Below, one piece after another: positions 44,258 to 53,041 of a stretch of DNA of 64,000 nucleotides; the first letter of the stretch is position 1, and each line of letters begins with the position of its first letter. The stretch is from Nocardioides carbamazepini. GTDB taxonomy: Bacteria; Actinomycetota; Actinomycetes; Propionibacteriales; Nocardioidaceae. The position numbers and the translations under genes are program-made. The notes below the pieces were generated by a model, which ran no database searches, was not told where the DNA came from, and saw nothing but the letters and a program-made list of their open reading frames with translations. The stretch spans positions 1 to 64,000 of the forward strand of contig NZ_JAHTLF010000023.1 of the NCBI RefSeq assembly GCF_024614185.1. Direction: 5' to 3'.

Positions 44258-45750
44258 GCACGACCGCGAACGCCACGCAGGCGGACCTCGCCGGGCTCAA
44301 GAGCGCCGTCGACTGCCCCGTGATCCTGCCCGGCGAGCGGCACTACGACCTGGAGCGGCACGTCTGGAACGCCGACATCGACCGCAGCCCGGCGGCGGTC
44401 GTCCTGTGCCGGACCGCCCAGGACGTGTCCAGGGCGTTGACCTGGTCGCTCGCGAACGGTCACGAGGTCACCGTCCGCGGCGGAGGGCACAACCTCGCCG
44501 GCACCGCCGTCATCGACGGTGCGGTGCTGCTCGACACGGGCCCGATGAAGGACGTCAGCTTCGACCACGAGACCGGGACGGTCACGGCCGGTGCCGGCTG
44601 CCGGCTGGGCGACCTCGACCGCGCGTGCGCCGAGCACGGCGTCGTCGTACCGGCGGGCACGGTGTCGCACACCGGCGTCGCCGGGCTGACCCTCGGCGGC
44701 GGGACCGGCTATCTGTCGCGGATGTACGGGCTCACCACCGACCACGTCGTCGAGGTGGAGTTCGTCGTCGCCGACGGCCGGATCCTCACCGTCAACGAGA
44801 ACGAGCACCCGGAGCTGTTCTGGGCGGTGCGCGGCGCGGGCCACAACTACGGCATCGCGACCAAGTTCACCTTCCGCTACACGCCGTTCACGATGAAGGC
44901 CAACGTGCGCCAGGCGTTCTACGTCGGCGAGGACCGCAAGCGCGTCCTGCAGCACTTCCGCGACTGGAGCTACGACGCCGAGGACAACGTCGTCACCTAT
45001 GCCCGGACCGTGGAGGTGCCGGACTTCTGGACCGTCGTGCCCGCGAAGTACCGCGGCAGCCAGGTCGTCTCGGTCGCCACCATCCACTGGGGCGACGCCG
45101 AGGAGGGCCGCCGGCTCACCGACGACATGATGGGCGCGGGATCGCCGGTCTGGCAGACCGAGTACCAGCTGCCGCACGTCGAGCTCCAAGGTGCGTGCGA
45201 CGACGACTTCCGGTACGGCGTGCGCCGCTACTGGAAGAACAGCATGCTCAACGAGTTCCCCGACGAGGCGATCGAGACCGTGCTCAAGTGGTCGGACGCG
45301 TATCCCGGCCGACCGCTGCAGGCCCGCTCGACGATCGCGCCCCACTTCGCGTGTCCCTACCAGCTCTACCCTCGCGGCGGACAGGCGGCGCGGGTCGACC
45401 CGATGGCGACCTCGACCAGCGACCGCACCTCGGCGAGGTTCATGGCGAGCGCGGGTGCCGAGTGGGAGTTCCCGTCGGAGGCGCCGGAGCTGATGGACTG
45501 GGTGTCGGCGTTCGACGCGGAGATGGACCCCTACAAGAACGGCACCTACATCAACTTCACCAGCGTGGCCGGCGACGAGTCGGCCGCCCGCTACGCCTAC
45601 GGCGACAAGTACGACCGGCTGGTGGCCGTGAAGCGGGAGTACGACCCGCACAACGTGTTCCGCCGCGGTCTCGTGGACCTGTCGGACCACACGGACGACG
45701 CGGACGACGCGGACAGCGCAGGTGGGGGAACCGCCGATGCCGGTGCCTGA
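44254..45750 (+). CDS. Berberine-bridge-type FAD oxidoreductase
   Basis: 498 aa. FAD_binding_4 motif 'EVTVRGGGHNLAGTAVIDGAVLLDTG' contains the His that in BBE-type enzymes carries covalent FAD. 'HTGVAGLTLGGGTGYLSRMYGLTTDHV' follows; it has no Cys, so FAD would be held by one bond only. The C-terminal 'YGDKYDRLVAVKREYDPHNVFR' is the BBE domain. Such enzymes oxidise sugars, alcohols or aromatic C-H bonds with O2. There is no signal peptide, so it acts in the cytoplasm. It is coupled by overlaps to TIM-barrel genes on both sides. Confidence 0.9.
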   Translation: MSTTANATQADLAGLKSAVDCPVILPGERHYDLERHVWNADIDRSPAAVVLCRTAQDVSRALTWSLANGHEVTVRGGGHNLAGTAVIDGAVLLDTGPMKDVSFDHETGTVTAGAGCRLGDLDRACAEHGVVVPAGTVSHTGVAGLTLGGGTGYLSRMYGLTTDHVVEVEFVVADGRILTVNENEHPELFWAVRGAGHNYGIATKFTFRYTPFTMKANVRQAFYVGEDRKRVLQHFRDWSYDAEDNVVTYARTVEVPDFWTVVPAKYRGSQVVSVATIHWGDAEEGRRLTDDMMGAGSPVWQTEYQLPHVELQGACDDDFRYGVRRYWKNSMLNEFPDEAIETVLKWSDAYPGRPLQARSTIAPHFACPYQLYPRGGQAARVDPMATSTSDRTSARFMASAGAEWEFPSEAPELMDWVSAFDAEMDPYKNGTYINFTSVAGDESAARYAYGDKYDRLVAVKREYDPHNVFRRGLVDLSDHTDDADDADSAGGGTADAGA

Positions 45751-46804
45751 GCCGGCCTTCCGGATCGGGACCGACAGCTCGAAGTTCCCCGCTCCCGAGG
45801 GCACCGACGCGGCCTGGCTGCTGGAGCGTGCGGCGAAGGTCGGCCTGGAGGGTGTCTTCTTCAGGTCCGCCCTCGAGCTCAGTCCCACCCTGGACGTCGG
45901 TGAGCTCGCCGCCCTGCGTCAACAGGCCGACGACCTCGACCTGTACCTCGAGGTCGGGGCCGCGAAGATCAACCCCTTCGCGGCCCCGGAGGCGCCGGAG
46001 ATCCGGGCCCTCGGCGACGGCGACTACCTGTTCGGCATCGAGCGGATCGTGGCGGCCTGCGCGGCCGCGGGAATCCACGAGATCTGGGCGGCCACCGCGA
46101 ACTACAAGTTCGACCTGGCCGGCCGGCTCGCCTGCGACCGGTACCGCACCGACGTCACCTGGCACGACCAGCTGAGGGCGACCGCGAAGGTGATGGCCGA
46201 GCTCGCTCCCGTCCTGCGCGCGCACGGCTCGCACCTCAACATCGAGACGCACGAGGAGATCACGACCTTCGAGCTGGTCCGGCTCGTGGAGGAGGGTGGG
46301 CCGGACGCGTTCGGGATCACCTTCGACACCGCGAACGTGCTGATCCGCGGCGAGGATCCGGTCGCGGCCGCGCACCGGGTGGCGCCGTACACGCGGCAGA
46401 CGCATGTGCGCGACGGCGCGCTCTTCTTCACCGACCAGGGGCTGTGCCGGGTGCTGGCGCCCTGCGGGCAGGGCGTCATCGACTGGTCGGCGCTGCTGTC
46501 GGCGCTCCTCGTGGCGCCCCGCCGGGCGTTGTCCATCGAGGGGATCATGGGCCGCCGCTTCCAGCTGCCGATCCCGATCCACGACCCGCTGTGGCACGCC
46601 GGGCAGCCGGACATGACCACCGTGGAGCTGGCGGAGCTGGTCCGGCTCGCCCGCGGGTACGAGGCGGCGGTCGCCCGCGGCGAGCGCCGCACGCTCGCCT
46701 CCCTGGCCGAGCCGGCCGACGACGCCGAGCGCCAGCAGTTCGTGCTCGACAGCGTCGCCCACCTGCGCGCCGCCGCCGCGCGGATCGGGGCGGGCCCGGA
46801 GTGA
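45737..46804 (+). CDS. Xylose-isomerase-like TIM-barrel enzyme (paralog 2)
   Basis: 355 aa. Ligand residues match paralog 1: Glu in 'HLNIETHEEITT', Asp in 'GITFDTANVLI', His in 'QTHVRDGAL', Glu in 'LSIEGIMG'. ATG 45737 follows GGGGG by 8 nt and lies inside the end of the oxidase gene; an alternative GTG is at 45722. It is the last gene of the operon. Keeping two diverged copies beside one oxidase suggests successive steps or a hetero-oligomer. Confidence 0.8.
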   Translation: MPVPEPAFRIGTDSSKFPAPEGTDAAWLLERAAKVGLEGVFFRSALELSPTLDVGELAALRQQADDLDLYLEVGAAKINPFAAPEAPEIRALGDGDYLFGIERIVAACAAAGIHEIWAATANYKFDLAGRLACDRYRTDVTWHDQLRATAKVMAELAPVLRAHGSHLNIETHEEITTFELVRLVEEGGPDAFGITFDTANVLIRGEDPVAAAHRVAPYTRQTHVRDGALFFTDQGLCRVLAPCGQGVIDWSALLSALLVAPRRALSIEGIMGRRFQLPIPIHDPLWHAGQPDMTTVELAELVRLARGYEAAVARGERRTLASLAEPADDAERQQFVLDSVAHLRAAAARIGAGPE

Positions 46805-46812
46805 CGCGCCGG

Positions 46813-47355
46813 CTACTGCCGCGCGGCCAGGATCGAGTCCTCCAGGCGCTGCAGCAGCGCGGCGAGCTGGTCGGCGTCGGCGTCGTCGACGCCGGCCAGC
46901 AGCCGGTGCTCGTTGTCGAGGTGCGCGGCGATGGCCTCGTCGATGAGGGCCAGGCCCTCGGGGGTGAGCTGGGAGTGGACCACCCGTCGGTCCTGGGTGT
47001 CCCGGATGCGCGTGATCAGCCCGGCCTGCTCCAGCTTGTCGAGCCGGAAGGTGATGCCGGCCGAGGAGAGCAGCGACTCGGCGGCCAGCTCGGTGCCGGT
47101 CATCCGGTACGGCGCGCCCGCCCGCCGCAGCGCCGCGAGCACGTCGAAGGACGCCGGGTTGAGCCCGAAGTCCTCGAAGCACTTCGTGATGACCGCCTGG
47201 TAGCGCAGGTAGACCCGGTGCACGCGACCGAAGAGCGCGATCGGCGACGGGTCGAGGTCGGGGCGTTGCTCGCGCCACTGCTGGACGAACCGGTCGACGT
47301 CGGAGAGAGCGGAGCCGGCGGAGTCGTCGGGGACGTCAGCGTCCTGGTGAGCCAT
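46813..47355 (-). CDS. MarR-family regulator (first of two paralogs)
   Basis: 180 aa. 'NPASFDVLAALRRAGAPYRMTGTELAAESLLSSAGITFRLDKLEQAGLITRIRDTQDRRVVHSQLT' is a MarR winged helix. ATG 47355 is preceded by TAGCAT and 7 nt, so the transcript is probably leaderless. It is divergent from the ring-cleavage operon and probably represses it through sites at 47410-47437 until an aromatic ligand binds. Close in sequence to the MarR protein at 55995. Confidence 0.9.
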   Translation of the reverse strand: MAHQDADVPDDSAGSALSDVDRFVQQWREQRPDLDPSPIALFGRVHRVYLRYQAVITKCFEDFGLNPASFDVLAALRRAGAPYRMTGTELAAESLLSSAGITFRLDKLEQAGLITRIRDTQDRRVVHSQLTPEGLALIDEAIAAHLDNEHRLLAGVDDADADQLAALLQRLEDSILAARQ

Positions 47356-47402
47356 GACGGGGATGCTAGCGACGCCTCGCCGACTTCTTCTAGGCAACAT
47401 GC

Positions 47403-47437
47403 TTGACAGTTAGTATCTAAGCACTTAAAGATTAAGT
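47403..47437 (+). promoter_or_regulatory. Promoter with overlapping MarR operators
   Basis: A consensus -35 TTGACA (47403-47408) is followed after 17-18 nt by a -10 like TAAAGA(T). Two palindromes cover this promoter: TTAG-TAT-CTAA (47410-47420) and ACTTAA-AGA-TTAAGT (47423-47437). Binding would occlude RNA polymerase. GGAGGCGGAC then precedes the ATG at 47461. Confidence 0.7.
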
Positions 47438-47460
47438 CCTGAGAGAAAAAGGAGGCGGAC

Positions 47461-48402
47461 ATGGAACAGCCCGTCGTACGACTGCACTCGCTGCGGTCGG
47501 TCCAGCTCGGCGTCCCGGACGTCGCCGCGTGCAGCGACTTCTACTCCGAGGTGTGGGGGCTGTCGGTCGTCGAGCGCGACACCGACGACGCCTGGCTGCG
47601 CGGCACGGGCCCGCAGCACCACGTGCTCCAGCTCAGCCGCTCCGAGCGCAACGCGCTGGGGCGGATCAGCTTCGCCGTCCGGACGCCCGCCGAGGTCGAC
47701 GCGGCGGCGCGCCGGCTCGTGGCCCAGGGCGTTCCGCTGCTGCGCGAGCCCGGGCCGCTCGACGACGCCGGCGCCGGCTACGGCCTGGTGCTCGTCGACC
47801 CCGAGGGCCGCCGGATCGAGCTCAGCTGCGACGTCCACTCCGTGACGCCGCGGAGCAGGGACATCCCGGTCCCGATCGGCGTGACCCACGTGGTGCTCAA
47901 CACCGTCGACATCGACCGTGCGGTCGCGTTCTACACCCAGGTCCTGGGCATGCGGGTCTCCGACTGGTCGGAGCACCAGATGGCGTTCCTGCGCTGCAAC
48001 ACCGATCACCACAGCATCGCCTTCAACCAGGCCGCGTGGACGTCGGTCAACCACGTCGCCTACGAGATGGCCTCGATGGACCATTTCATGCGCGGCATCG
48101 GCTCGCTCAAGCACCACGGCATCACGCCGCTGTGGGGGCCGGGTCGGCACGGTCCGGGCAACAACACCTTCTCCTACTTCGCCGACCCCGCCGGACTGGT
48201 GTGCGAGTACACCTCCGACGTCGCGCAGATCGTCGAGGACCAGTGGCTGTGCCGCGTCTGGCGCCGGGTGCCGGAGCTCTCCGACCTCTGGGGGACCGCC
48301 GGGCCGCCCTCGACGGACGTGCGCTCGCACATGGCCGGCGTGGAGGACCGCGGTGCCCTCGACGCACCCGCGCCGGTGACCGTGCCGGTGACCGCGCCAT
48401 GA
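47461..48402 (+). CDS. VOC-family extradiol ring-cleavage dioxygenase
   Basis: 313 aa, two glyoxalase-like modules as in 2,3-dihydroxybiphenyl dioxygenase. Likely Fe(II) ligands in the second module are His in 'IGVTHVVLNTVD', His in 'SVNHVAYEMAS' and Glu in 'AGLVCEYTSD'. It opens a catechol-type ring next to the hydroxyls using O2. It is first in a seven-gene operon with a hydrolase and a FAD monooxygenase that fit a meta-cleavage route. Strong Shine-Dalgarno GGAGG. Confidence 0.9.
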   Translation: MEQPVVRLHSLRSVQLGVPDVAACSDFYSEVWGLSVVERDTDDAWLRGTGPQHHVLQLSRSERNALGRISFAVRTPAEVDAAARRLVAQGVPLLREPGPLDDAGAGYGLVLVDPEGRRIELSCDVHSVTPRSRDIPVPIGVTHVVLNTVDIDRAVAFYTQVLGMRVSDWSEHQMAFLRCNTDHHSIAFNQAAWTSVNHVAYEMASMDHFMRGIGSLKHHGITPLWGPGRHGPGNNTFSYFADPAGLVCEYTSDVAQIVEDQWLCRVWRRVPELSDLWGTAGPPSTDVRSHMAGVEDRGALDAPAPVTVPVTAP

Positions 48403-49205
48403 GCCGGACCGCGGAAGGGCCGGTGCGGGTCGTCGTCATCGGTGGTGGCGCGATCGGCGCCAGCGTGGTGGCGAGCCTCCTGCGGGGGGACCTGCCGGGC
48501 GTCGTACCCGTCGCGGTCGTGGACGGGCAGCCCGTCGGCGACCTCGGCGTGCCGCAGCTGCGACTGGACGCGGCTCTCGACCTGGCCGATGTGGTCGTCG
48601 AGTGCGCCGGGCAGGCGGTCGTCGCCCAACGTGCCGTCGACATCCTCGAGCGCGGGATCGACCTGCTCATCACCTCGGTGGGCGCCCTCGCCGACGCCGA
48701 CCTGGCGACCGCGATCCGTGTCGCCGGTCCCGGCCGGTTCCTGCTGACGGCGGGGGCGATCGGCGGCCTCGACATCCTCTCCTCGGCCGCCGCCCAGGGA
48801 CCGCTCACCCGGGTCGAGGTGACCACCACCAAGCTCCCCACCACCCTGGTGCAGCCGTGGATGGACGACCACGACGCCGACCTGCTGCGCGTCGCGACCG
48901 AGCCGGTCGAGGTGTTCCGCGGCAATGCCCGTGAGGCGACCCGGCTGTTCCCGCGCTCGCTCAACGTCGCCGCGACGCTGGGCTGGGTCGCCGGCGACTT
49001 CGACCTCGTCGACGTGCGGCTGGTCGCCGACCCCGCCGCGGAGCTGACCTGCCACCGGGTGGTGGCCGAGGGCGTCGCCGGCCGCTACACGTTCGAGATC
49101 CAGAACCTGCCGTCGCCGGACAACCCGCGCACCAGCGGCGTCGTCCCGCATGCCGTGCTCCGCTCCCTGGCCGCCCTGGTCGGTCGTCCGAGCGGAGTGA
49201 TCTAG
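48399..49205 (+). CDS. Aspartate-dehydrogenase-like (DUF108) oxidoreductase
   Basis: 268 aa. 'RVVVIGGGAIGASVVASLLRGDL' NAD site, 'ADVVVECAGQAVV', 'SVGALAD', 'GAIGGLDILSSAAAQGPLTRVEVTTTK' and 'RSLNVAATLGWVAGDFDLVDVRLVADP' follow the NadX/L-aspartate dehydrogenase pattern. NAD synthesis genes are absent, so a role in aromatic breakdown is more likely; related genes occur in other aromatic operons. ATG overlaps the dioxygenase stop. Confidence 0.85.
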   Translation: MSRTAEGPVRVVVIGGGAIGASVVASLLRGDLPGVVPVAVVDGQPVGDLGVPQLRLDAALDLADVVVECAGQAVVAQRAVDILERGIDLLITSVGALADADLATAIRVAGPGRFLLTAGAIGGLDILSSAAAQGPLTRVEVTTTKLPTTLVQPWMDDHDADLLRVATEPVEVFRGNAREATRLFPRSLNVAATLGWVAGDFDLVDVRLVADPAAELTCHRVVAEGVAGRYTFEIQNLPSPDNPRTSGVVPHAVLRSLAALVGRPSGVI

Positions 49206-50558
49206 GTGGTCCTCGCGTTCCGCCGGGCCGGCACGGGTGCGCCGACGCTCCTGTTGCACGGCATCGGGTCGTCCTCGCTCGCCTTCGTGCCCCAGCTCTC
49301 CGCGCTCGCCGACGAGCTGCGGATGGTTGCGTGGGACGCACCCGGCTATGCCGCGTCGTCCGACCTGGCGGCGCCCCTCGACCTCGACGGGTACGTCGAG
49401 CAGGTCGCGGCGCTCGCCCAGGACCAGTTCGGCGACGAGCCGGTGCACCTCGTCGGTGTCTCGTGGGGTGGCGTGCTCGCCCTGCGCACCGCGGCCACGC
49501 GTCCCACGCTGGTCCGCAGCCTCACCGTCCTCGGCGCCAGCCTCGGCTCGGGTGCCGACCCGGCACGCGCGGCGCAGATGCGCGAGCGGGCCGGCGAGCT
49601 GGTCCGGCTCGGCAACGACGAGTTCGCGCGACGGCGTGGCCCCAGGCTCCTCGCGCCCGACGCCGATCCCGGGCTCGTCGCACAGGCCGTCGCCACGATG
49701 GCCGCCGCCGTCCGCCCGGCGGGCTATGCGTCCGCCGCCGAGGTGATGGCGGCCGCCGACCTGTCCGCGGACCTGCACCGGATCACCGCCCCCACCCTCG
49801 TCCTGGCCGGCGCCGCCGACCGGGTGACCGGGCCCGAGCGGGCCCGAGAGATCGCGGACCGGATCCCGGGAGCGGCCCTGGCGCTGATCCCGGGAGCCGG
49901 TCACCTCGCCAACCAGGAGCGCCCCGCCCTGGTGAACGCGTGGCTGCGCGGGTTCACCCGCGCAGCCGACCTCCTGGCCGCCGCACTGCCCGGTGACCTC
50001 GAGCCCACCGCACGCATCCATGCCGTGCCCATCCAAGAAAGGGAAGATCCGATGACCCTGCACTACGACGACGCCGACCTGGCGGAGTTCACCGACTCGC
50101 TCATCCTCACCCAGGCCAGCCGGCACGAGGACTGGGACACCCTGGGCTTCCAGGCCAAGGCCGGAGACCAGTTCCGCCGCGCCCAGATCCGCTACGTCGG
50201 CTCCGGCGCGACCGGCAACCACGAGACCGACCGCCGGACCATCGCGTCCCGGGGCTTCACCTTCTCCAACATGCTGCTGCCGTCGGGCGCCGAGGGCCCC
50301 GAGCACACGCACCACGACGCGGAGGAGGCATTCTTCGTGCTCGAGGGCGAGGTCGAGGTCGGCATCCACCGGGACGGACAGGTGGTCAAGCGGACCCTCG
50401 GCTACCGCGACATGATCGTGGTCCCGGCCGGCGTGCCGCGCAGCCTGAAGAACAACGGCGACAAGGACGCGCTGTTCTGCGTGATCATCGGCGCCCAGAA
50501 GCCGCAGGTGCCGACCTACCCCGAGACGTCGGCGATGCACGGCGTGACCCGGGACTGA
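49206..50558 (+). CDS. Alpha/beta hydrolase fused to a C-terminal cupin
   Basis: 450 aa in one frame. Residues ~1-265 are a meta-cleavage-type hydrolase: 'LLLHGIGSSSLAF', 'VAWDAPGYAASSD', nucleophile 'GVSWGG', 'APTLVLAGAADRVT' and late His 'IPGAGHLANQERP'. Residues ~283-450 are a cupin ('LPSGAEGPEHTHHDAEEAFFVLEGEVEVGIHRDG') with a His-rich metal site. The ATG at 50052, at the junction, has AAAGGGAAG upstream, so the cupin could also be made alone (168 aa). The GTG at 49206 immediately follows the preceding TAG stop. Confidence 0.85.
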   Translation: MVLAFRRAGTGAPTLLLHGIGSSSLAFVPQLSALADELRMVAWDAPGYAASSDLAAPLDLDGYVEQVAALAQDQFGDEPVHLVGVSWGGVLALRTAATRPTLVRSLTVLGASLGSGADPARAAQMRERAGELVRLGNDEFARRRGPRLLAPDADPGLVAQAVATMAAAVRPAGYASAAEVMAAADLSADLHRITAPTLVLAGAADRVTGPERAREIADRIPGAALALIPGAGHLANQERPALVNAWLRGFTRAADLLAAALPGDLEPTARIHAVPIQEREDPMTLHYDDADLAEFTDSLILTQASRHEDWDTLGFQAKAGDQFRRAQIRYVGSGATGNHETDRRTIASRGFTFSNMLLPSGAEGPEHTHHDAEEAFFVLEGEVEVGIHRDGQVVKRTLGYRDMIVVPAGVPRSLKNNGDKDALFCVIIGAQKPQVPTYPETSAMHGVTRD

Positions 50559-50563
50559 GCGAC

Positions 50564-51370
50564 GTGGACCTGGAGCTGCGCGGCCGCACCTACCTCGTCA
50601 CCGGGGGCAGCTCGGGGGTGGGACTCGCCACCGTCGAGCTGCTCCTGGGCGAGGGTGCGCGTGTCGTCACCTGCGGTCGCCGGGCTGCCGCGCTCGACAG
50701 CGCGGCGGCGGGATTGGCCGCGTCGCTCGGGTCCGCTGAGCTGTCGGGCAGCCTGCTCGCCCGGGCGTGCGACGTACGCGATGCCGATGCCGTCGCCGCC
50801 CTCGTCGCCGAGGCCGGTCAGGTCTTCGGCGGCATCGACGGTGTGGTCAACAACGCCGGCCAGTCCCGGATGGCCGGGCTGGCGGAGGTGCGCACCGCCG
50901 ACTTCCTGGACGAGCTGGACCTGAAGTTCAGCAGTGTGCTCAACGTGCTCGACGCCGCGCTGCCCTGGCTGGACAGGTCGTCGGCCGCCGCGGTCGTCAA
51001 CGTCAACGCGGTGCTGGCCAAGCAGCCCGAACCGCGGTTGGTGACCACCTCCGCCGCGCGCGCCGGCCTGCTCAACCTGACCAAGTCGATGTCGATGGAG
51101 TACGCCGCCCGCGGCGTGCGGGTGAACTCCGTGTGCCTGGGCCTCGTCGACACCGGCCAGTGGCGCCGCCGCTACGAGGGCTCCGGCGACGACCGGGACT
51201 ACGCCGCCTGGGAGCGGGAGATCGCCGCCGACCGCGGCATCGCGCTCGGGCGCTTCGGCCGGGCGGAGGAGGTCGCCTCGGCGATCGCCTTCCTGCTCTC
51301 GCCGCGCTCGTCGTACGTCACCGGCGCGGCCCTCGACGTCTGCGGCGGCGTCGCCCGCGGCCTGTTCTGA
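50564..51370 (+). CDS. SDR-family protein lacking the usual catalytic Tyr/Lys
   Basis: 268 aa. The cofactor motif 'LVTGGSSGVGLATVELLL', 'NNAGQSRMAGL' and C-terminal 'RFGRAEEVASAIAFLLSP' are normal. In the active-site helix 'TTSAARAGLLNLTKSMSMEY' the usual Tyr and Lys of YxxxK appear as Thr and Arg, and the preceding Ser is Asn ('VVNVNAVLAKQPEP'). It may bind NAD(P) without classical dehydrogenase chemistry or use a different mechanism. GTG start 5 nt after the hydrolase-cupin gene. Confidence 0.85.
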   Translation: MDLELRGRTYLVTGGSSGVGLATVELLLGEGARVVTCGRRAAALDSAAAGLAASLGSAELSGSLLARACDVRDADAVAALVAEAGQVFGGIDGVVNNAGQSRMAGLAEVRTADFLDELDLKFSSVLNVLDAALPWLDRSSAAAVVNVNAVLAKQPEPRLVTTSAARAGLLNLTKSMSMEYAARGVRVNSVCLGLVDTGQWRRRYEGSGDDRDYAAWEREIAADRGIALGRFGRAEEVASAIAFLLSPRSSYVTGAALDVCGGVARGLF

Positions 51371-51391
51371 CCACCCACACGAGGAGAGACC

Positions 51392-53041
51392 ATGACCAGC
51401 CCGGACCGCACCGGCGGCGACCTGCTCGTCGACCTGCTGCGCCGCCATGACGTCGACACCGTCTTCGGCATCGTCAGCGTCCACAACCTGCCCCTGGTCG
51501 AGGCGGTCGCCCGGGACCTGAGGTTCGTGCCGGTCCGCCACGAGGCGAGCGCGGTCAACGCGGCCGACGGCTATGGCCGGGCCCGCGGTGGCCTGGGCTG
51601 CGCGCTCACGAGCACCGGGACCGGCGCCGGCAACGCGGCGGGCTCACTCGTGGAGTCGCTCAGCGCCGGCACCTCCGTGCTGCACGTGACCGGGCAGGTG
51701 GACACGCCCCATCTCGGCTCGGGGCGCGGGTTCATCCACGAGACCAAGGACCAGCTCGGCATGCTGACCGCGGTCTCCAAGCACGCGGTCACCGTCCCGG
51801 ACGCCGCCTCCGCCGGCGCGGTGCTGCAGGAGGCGGTGGAGCGGGCCCTCGCCCGCCCCGGGGGACCCGCCAGCGTGGAGTGGCCGATCGACCTCCAGTA
51901 CGCCGTGCCCGGCGCGCTGCCCGCCCCGGCCGAGCCCGCGGCGGCGCCGGCCGCCGACCCGGTGCGGATCGCCCGGGTGGTCAGCCTCCTGCGGGCCAGC
52001 GAGCGCCCCGCGATCTGGGCCGGCGGGGGTGTCGCCGAGGCGGGGGAGCAGCTGCGTCGGCTGGTCGAGCTCACCGGAGCCGCGCTGTTCACCAGCAACT
52101 CCGGGCGGGGCGCCGTCCCCGAGGACCACGAGCTCTGCGTCGGCAACTACGCCACGACGCCGGCAGGACGGGCGCTGCTGGGCGATGCCGACCTGCTGCT
52201 GAGCATCGGCACGCACTTCCGGTCCAACGAGACCGGCGACTACGCGCTCGTCGTACCGGACACGCACGTGCAGGTCGACCTGGACCCGGCCGCGCTCGGC
52301 CGGGTCTACCCCGCCACGCTGGGCGTCGTCGGCGATGCCGCGACCTTCCTGGATGCGGTGCTCGACGGCCTGGTCGCCGCCGAGGTGGAGCCGCGCGCGG
52401 CCTGGGCGGAGCGGGTCCGGGTCACCCGGGCCACGGTCCGCGAGACCCAGCGCGCGGGACTGGGGGAGCACGCCGCGTTCGCGGACGCGCTGCGCAAGGT
52501 GCTGCCGCGCGACGCGGTCGTCGCTCGCGATGTCACCATCGCGTCGAGCTCCTGGGGCAACCGGCTGCTCGAGATGTACGACCCCCGTAGCAACGTCTTC
52601 CCGCGCGGCGGCGGCATCGGCCAGGGCCTGGGCATGGCGATCGGCGCCGCTCTCGCCCGGCCGGACCGGCCGACGGTCGGGATCGTCGGCGACGGCGGCC
52701 TGGCGGTCCATCTCGGGGAGCTGACCACGCTGGCGCAGGAGGCGCCCTGGCTGGTCCTCGTCGTCTTCAACGACGGCGGCTACGGCGTCCTGCGCAACAT
52801 GCAGGAGTCGCTGGGCAGTCCGCGCTCCGGCGTCGACCTGCTCACCCCGGACTACGCGACGCTGTGCCGCTCGCTCGGCCTGCCGCACCTGCGGATCGCC
52901 GAGCCCGGCGCCGTTGCGGCGACCCTCGGGAGTGCCGTCGCCCGCGGCGGTCCGGTCGTCGTCGAGGTCGACCTGGCGGCGTACCCGCCGATGCCCCGCC
53001 CCTTCACCCCGCCCGTCCACGTGCCCGGAGCCCCGTCATGA
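51392..53041 (+). CDS. Thiamine-diphosphate enzyme (acetolactate synthase/benzoylformate decarboxylase-like)
   Basis: 549 aa. N-terminal 'FGIVSVHNLPLVEAV' and 'VRHEASAVNAADGYGRARG' carry the catalytic Glu. The ThDP motif 'GIVGDGGLAVHLGELTTLAQE' continues to 'VVFNDGGYGVLRNMQ' (GDG to N). No FAD-only features are clear. It decarboxylates or condenses a 2-oxoacid; followed directly by an aldehyde dehydrogenase, a 2-oxoacid-to-acid route is likely. GAGGAGAG precedes the ATG. Confidence 0.88.
   Translation: MTSPDRTGGDLLVDLLRRHDVDTVFGIVSVHNLPLVEAVARDLRFVPVRHEASAVNAADGYGRARGGLGCALTSTGTGAGNAAGSLVESLSAGTSVLHVTGQVDTPHLGSGRGFIHETKDQLGMLTAVSKHAVTVPDAASAGAVLQEAVERALARPGGPASVEWPIDLQYAVPGALPAPAEPAAAPAADPVRIARVVSLLRASERPAIWAGGGVAEAGEQLRRLVELTGAALFTSNSGRGAVPEDHELCVGNYATTPAGRALLGDADLLLSIGTHFRSNETGDYALVVPDTHVQVDLDPAALGRVYPATLGVVGDAATFLDAVLDGLVAAEVEPRAAWAERVRVTRATVRETQRAGLGEHAAFADALRKVLPRDAVVARDVTIASSSWGNRLLEMYDPRSNVFPRGGGIGQGLGMAIGAALARPDRPTVGIVGDGGLAVHLGELTTLAQEAPWLVLVVFNDGGYGVLRNMQESLGSPRSGVDLLTPDYATLCRSLGLPHLRIAEPGAVAATLGSAVARGGPVVVEVDLAAYPPMPRPFTPPVHVPGAPS

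Noticed and set aside
49206-50558. Two separate genes, hydrolase and cupin
   Set aside because: No stop codon separates them; kept as one fusion with the internal start noted.
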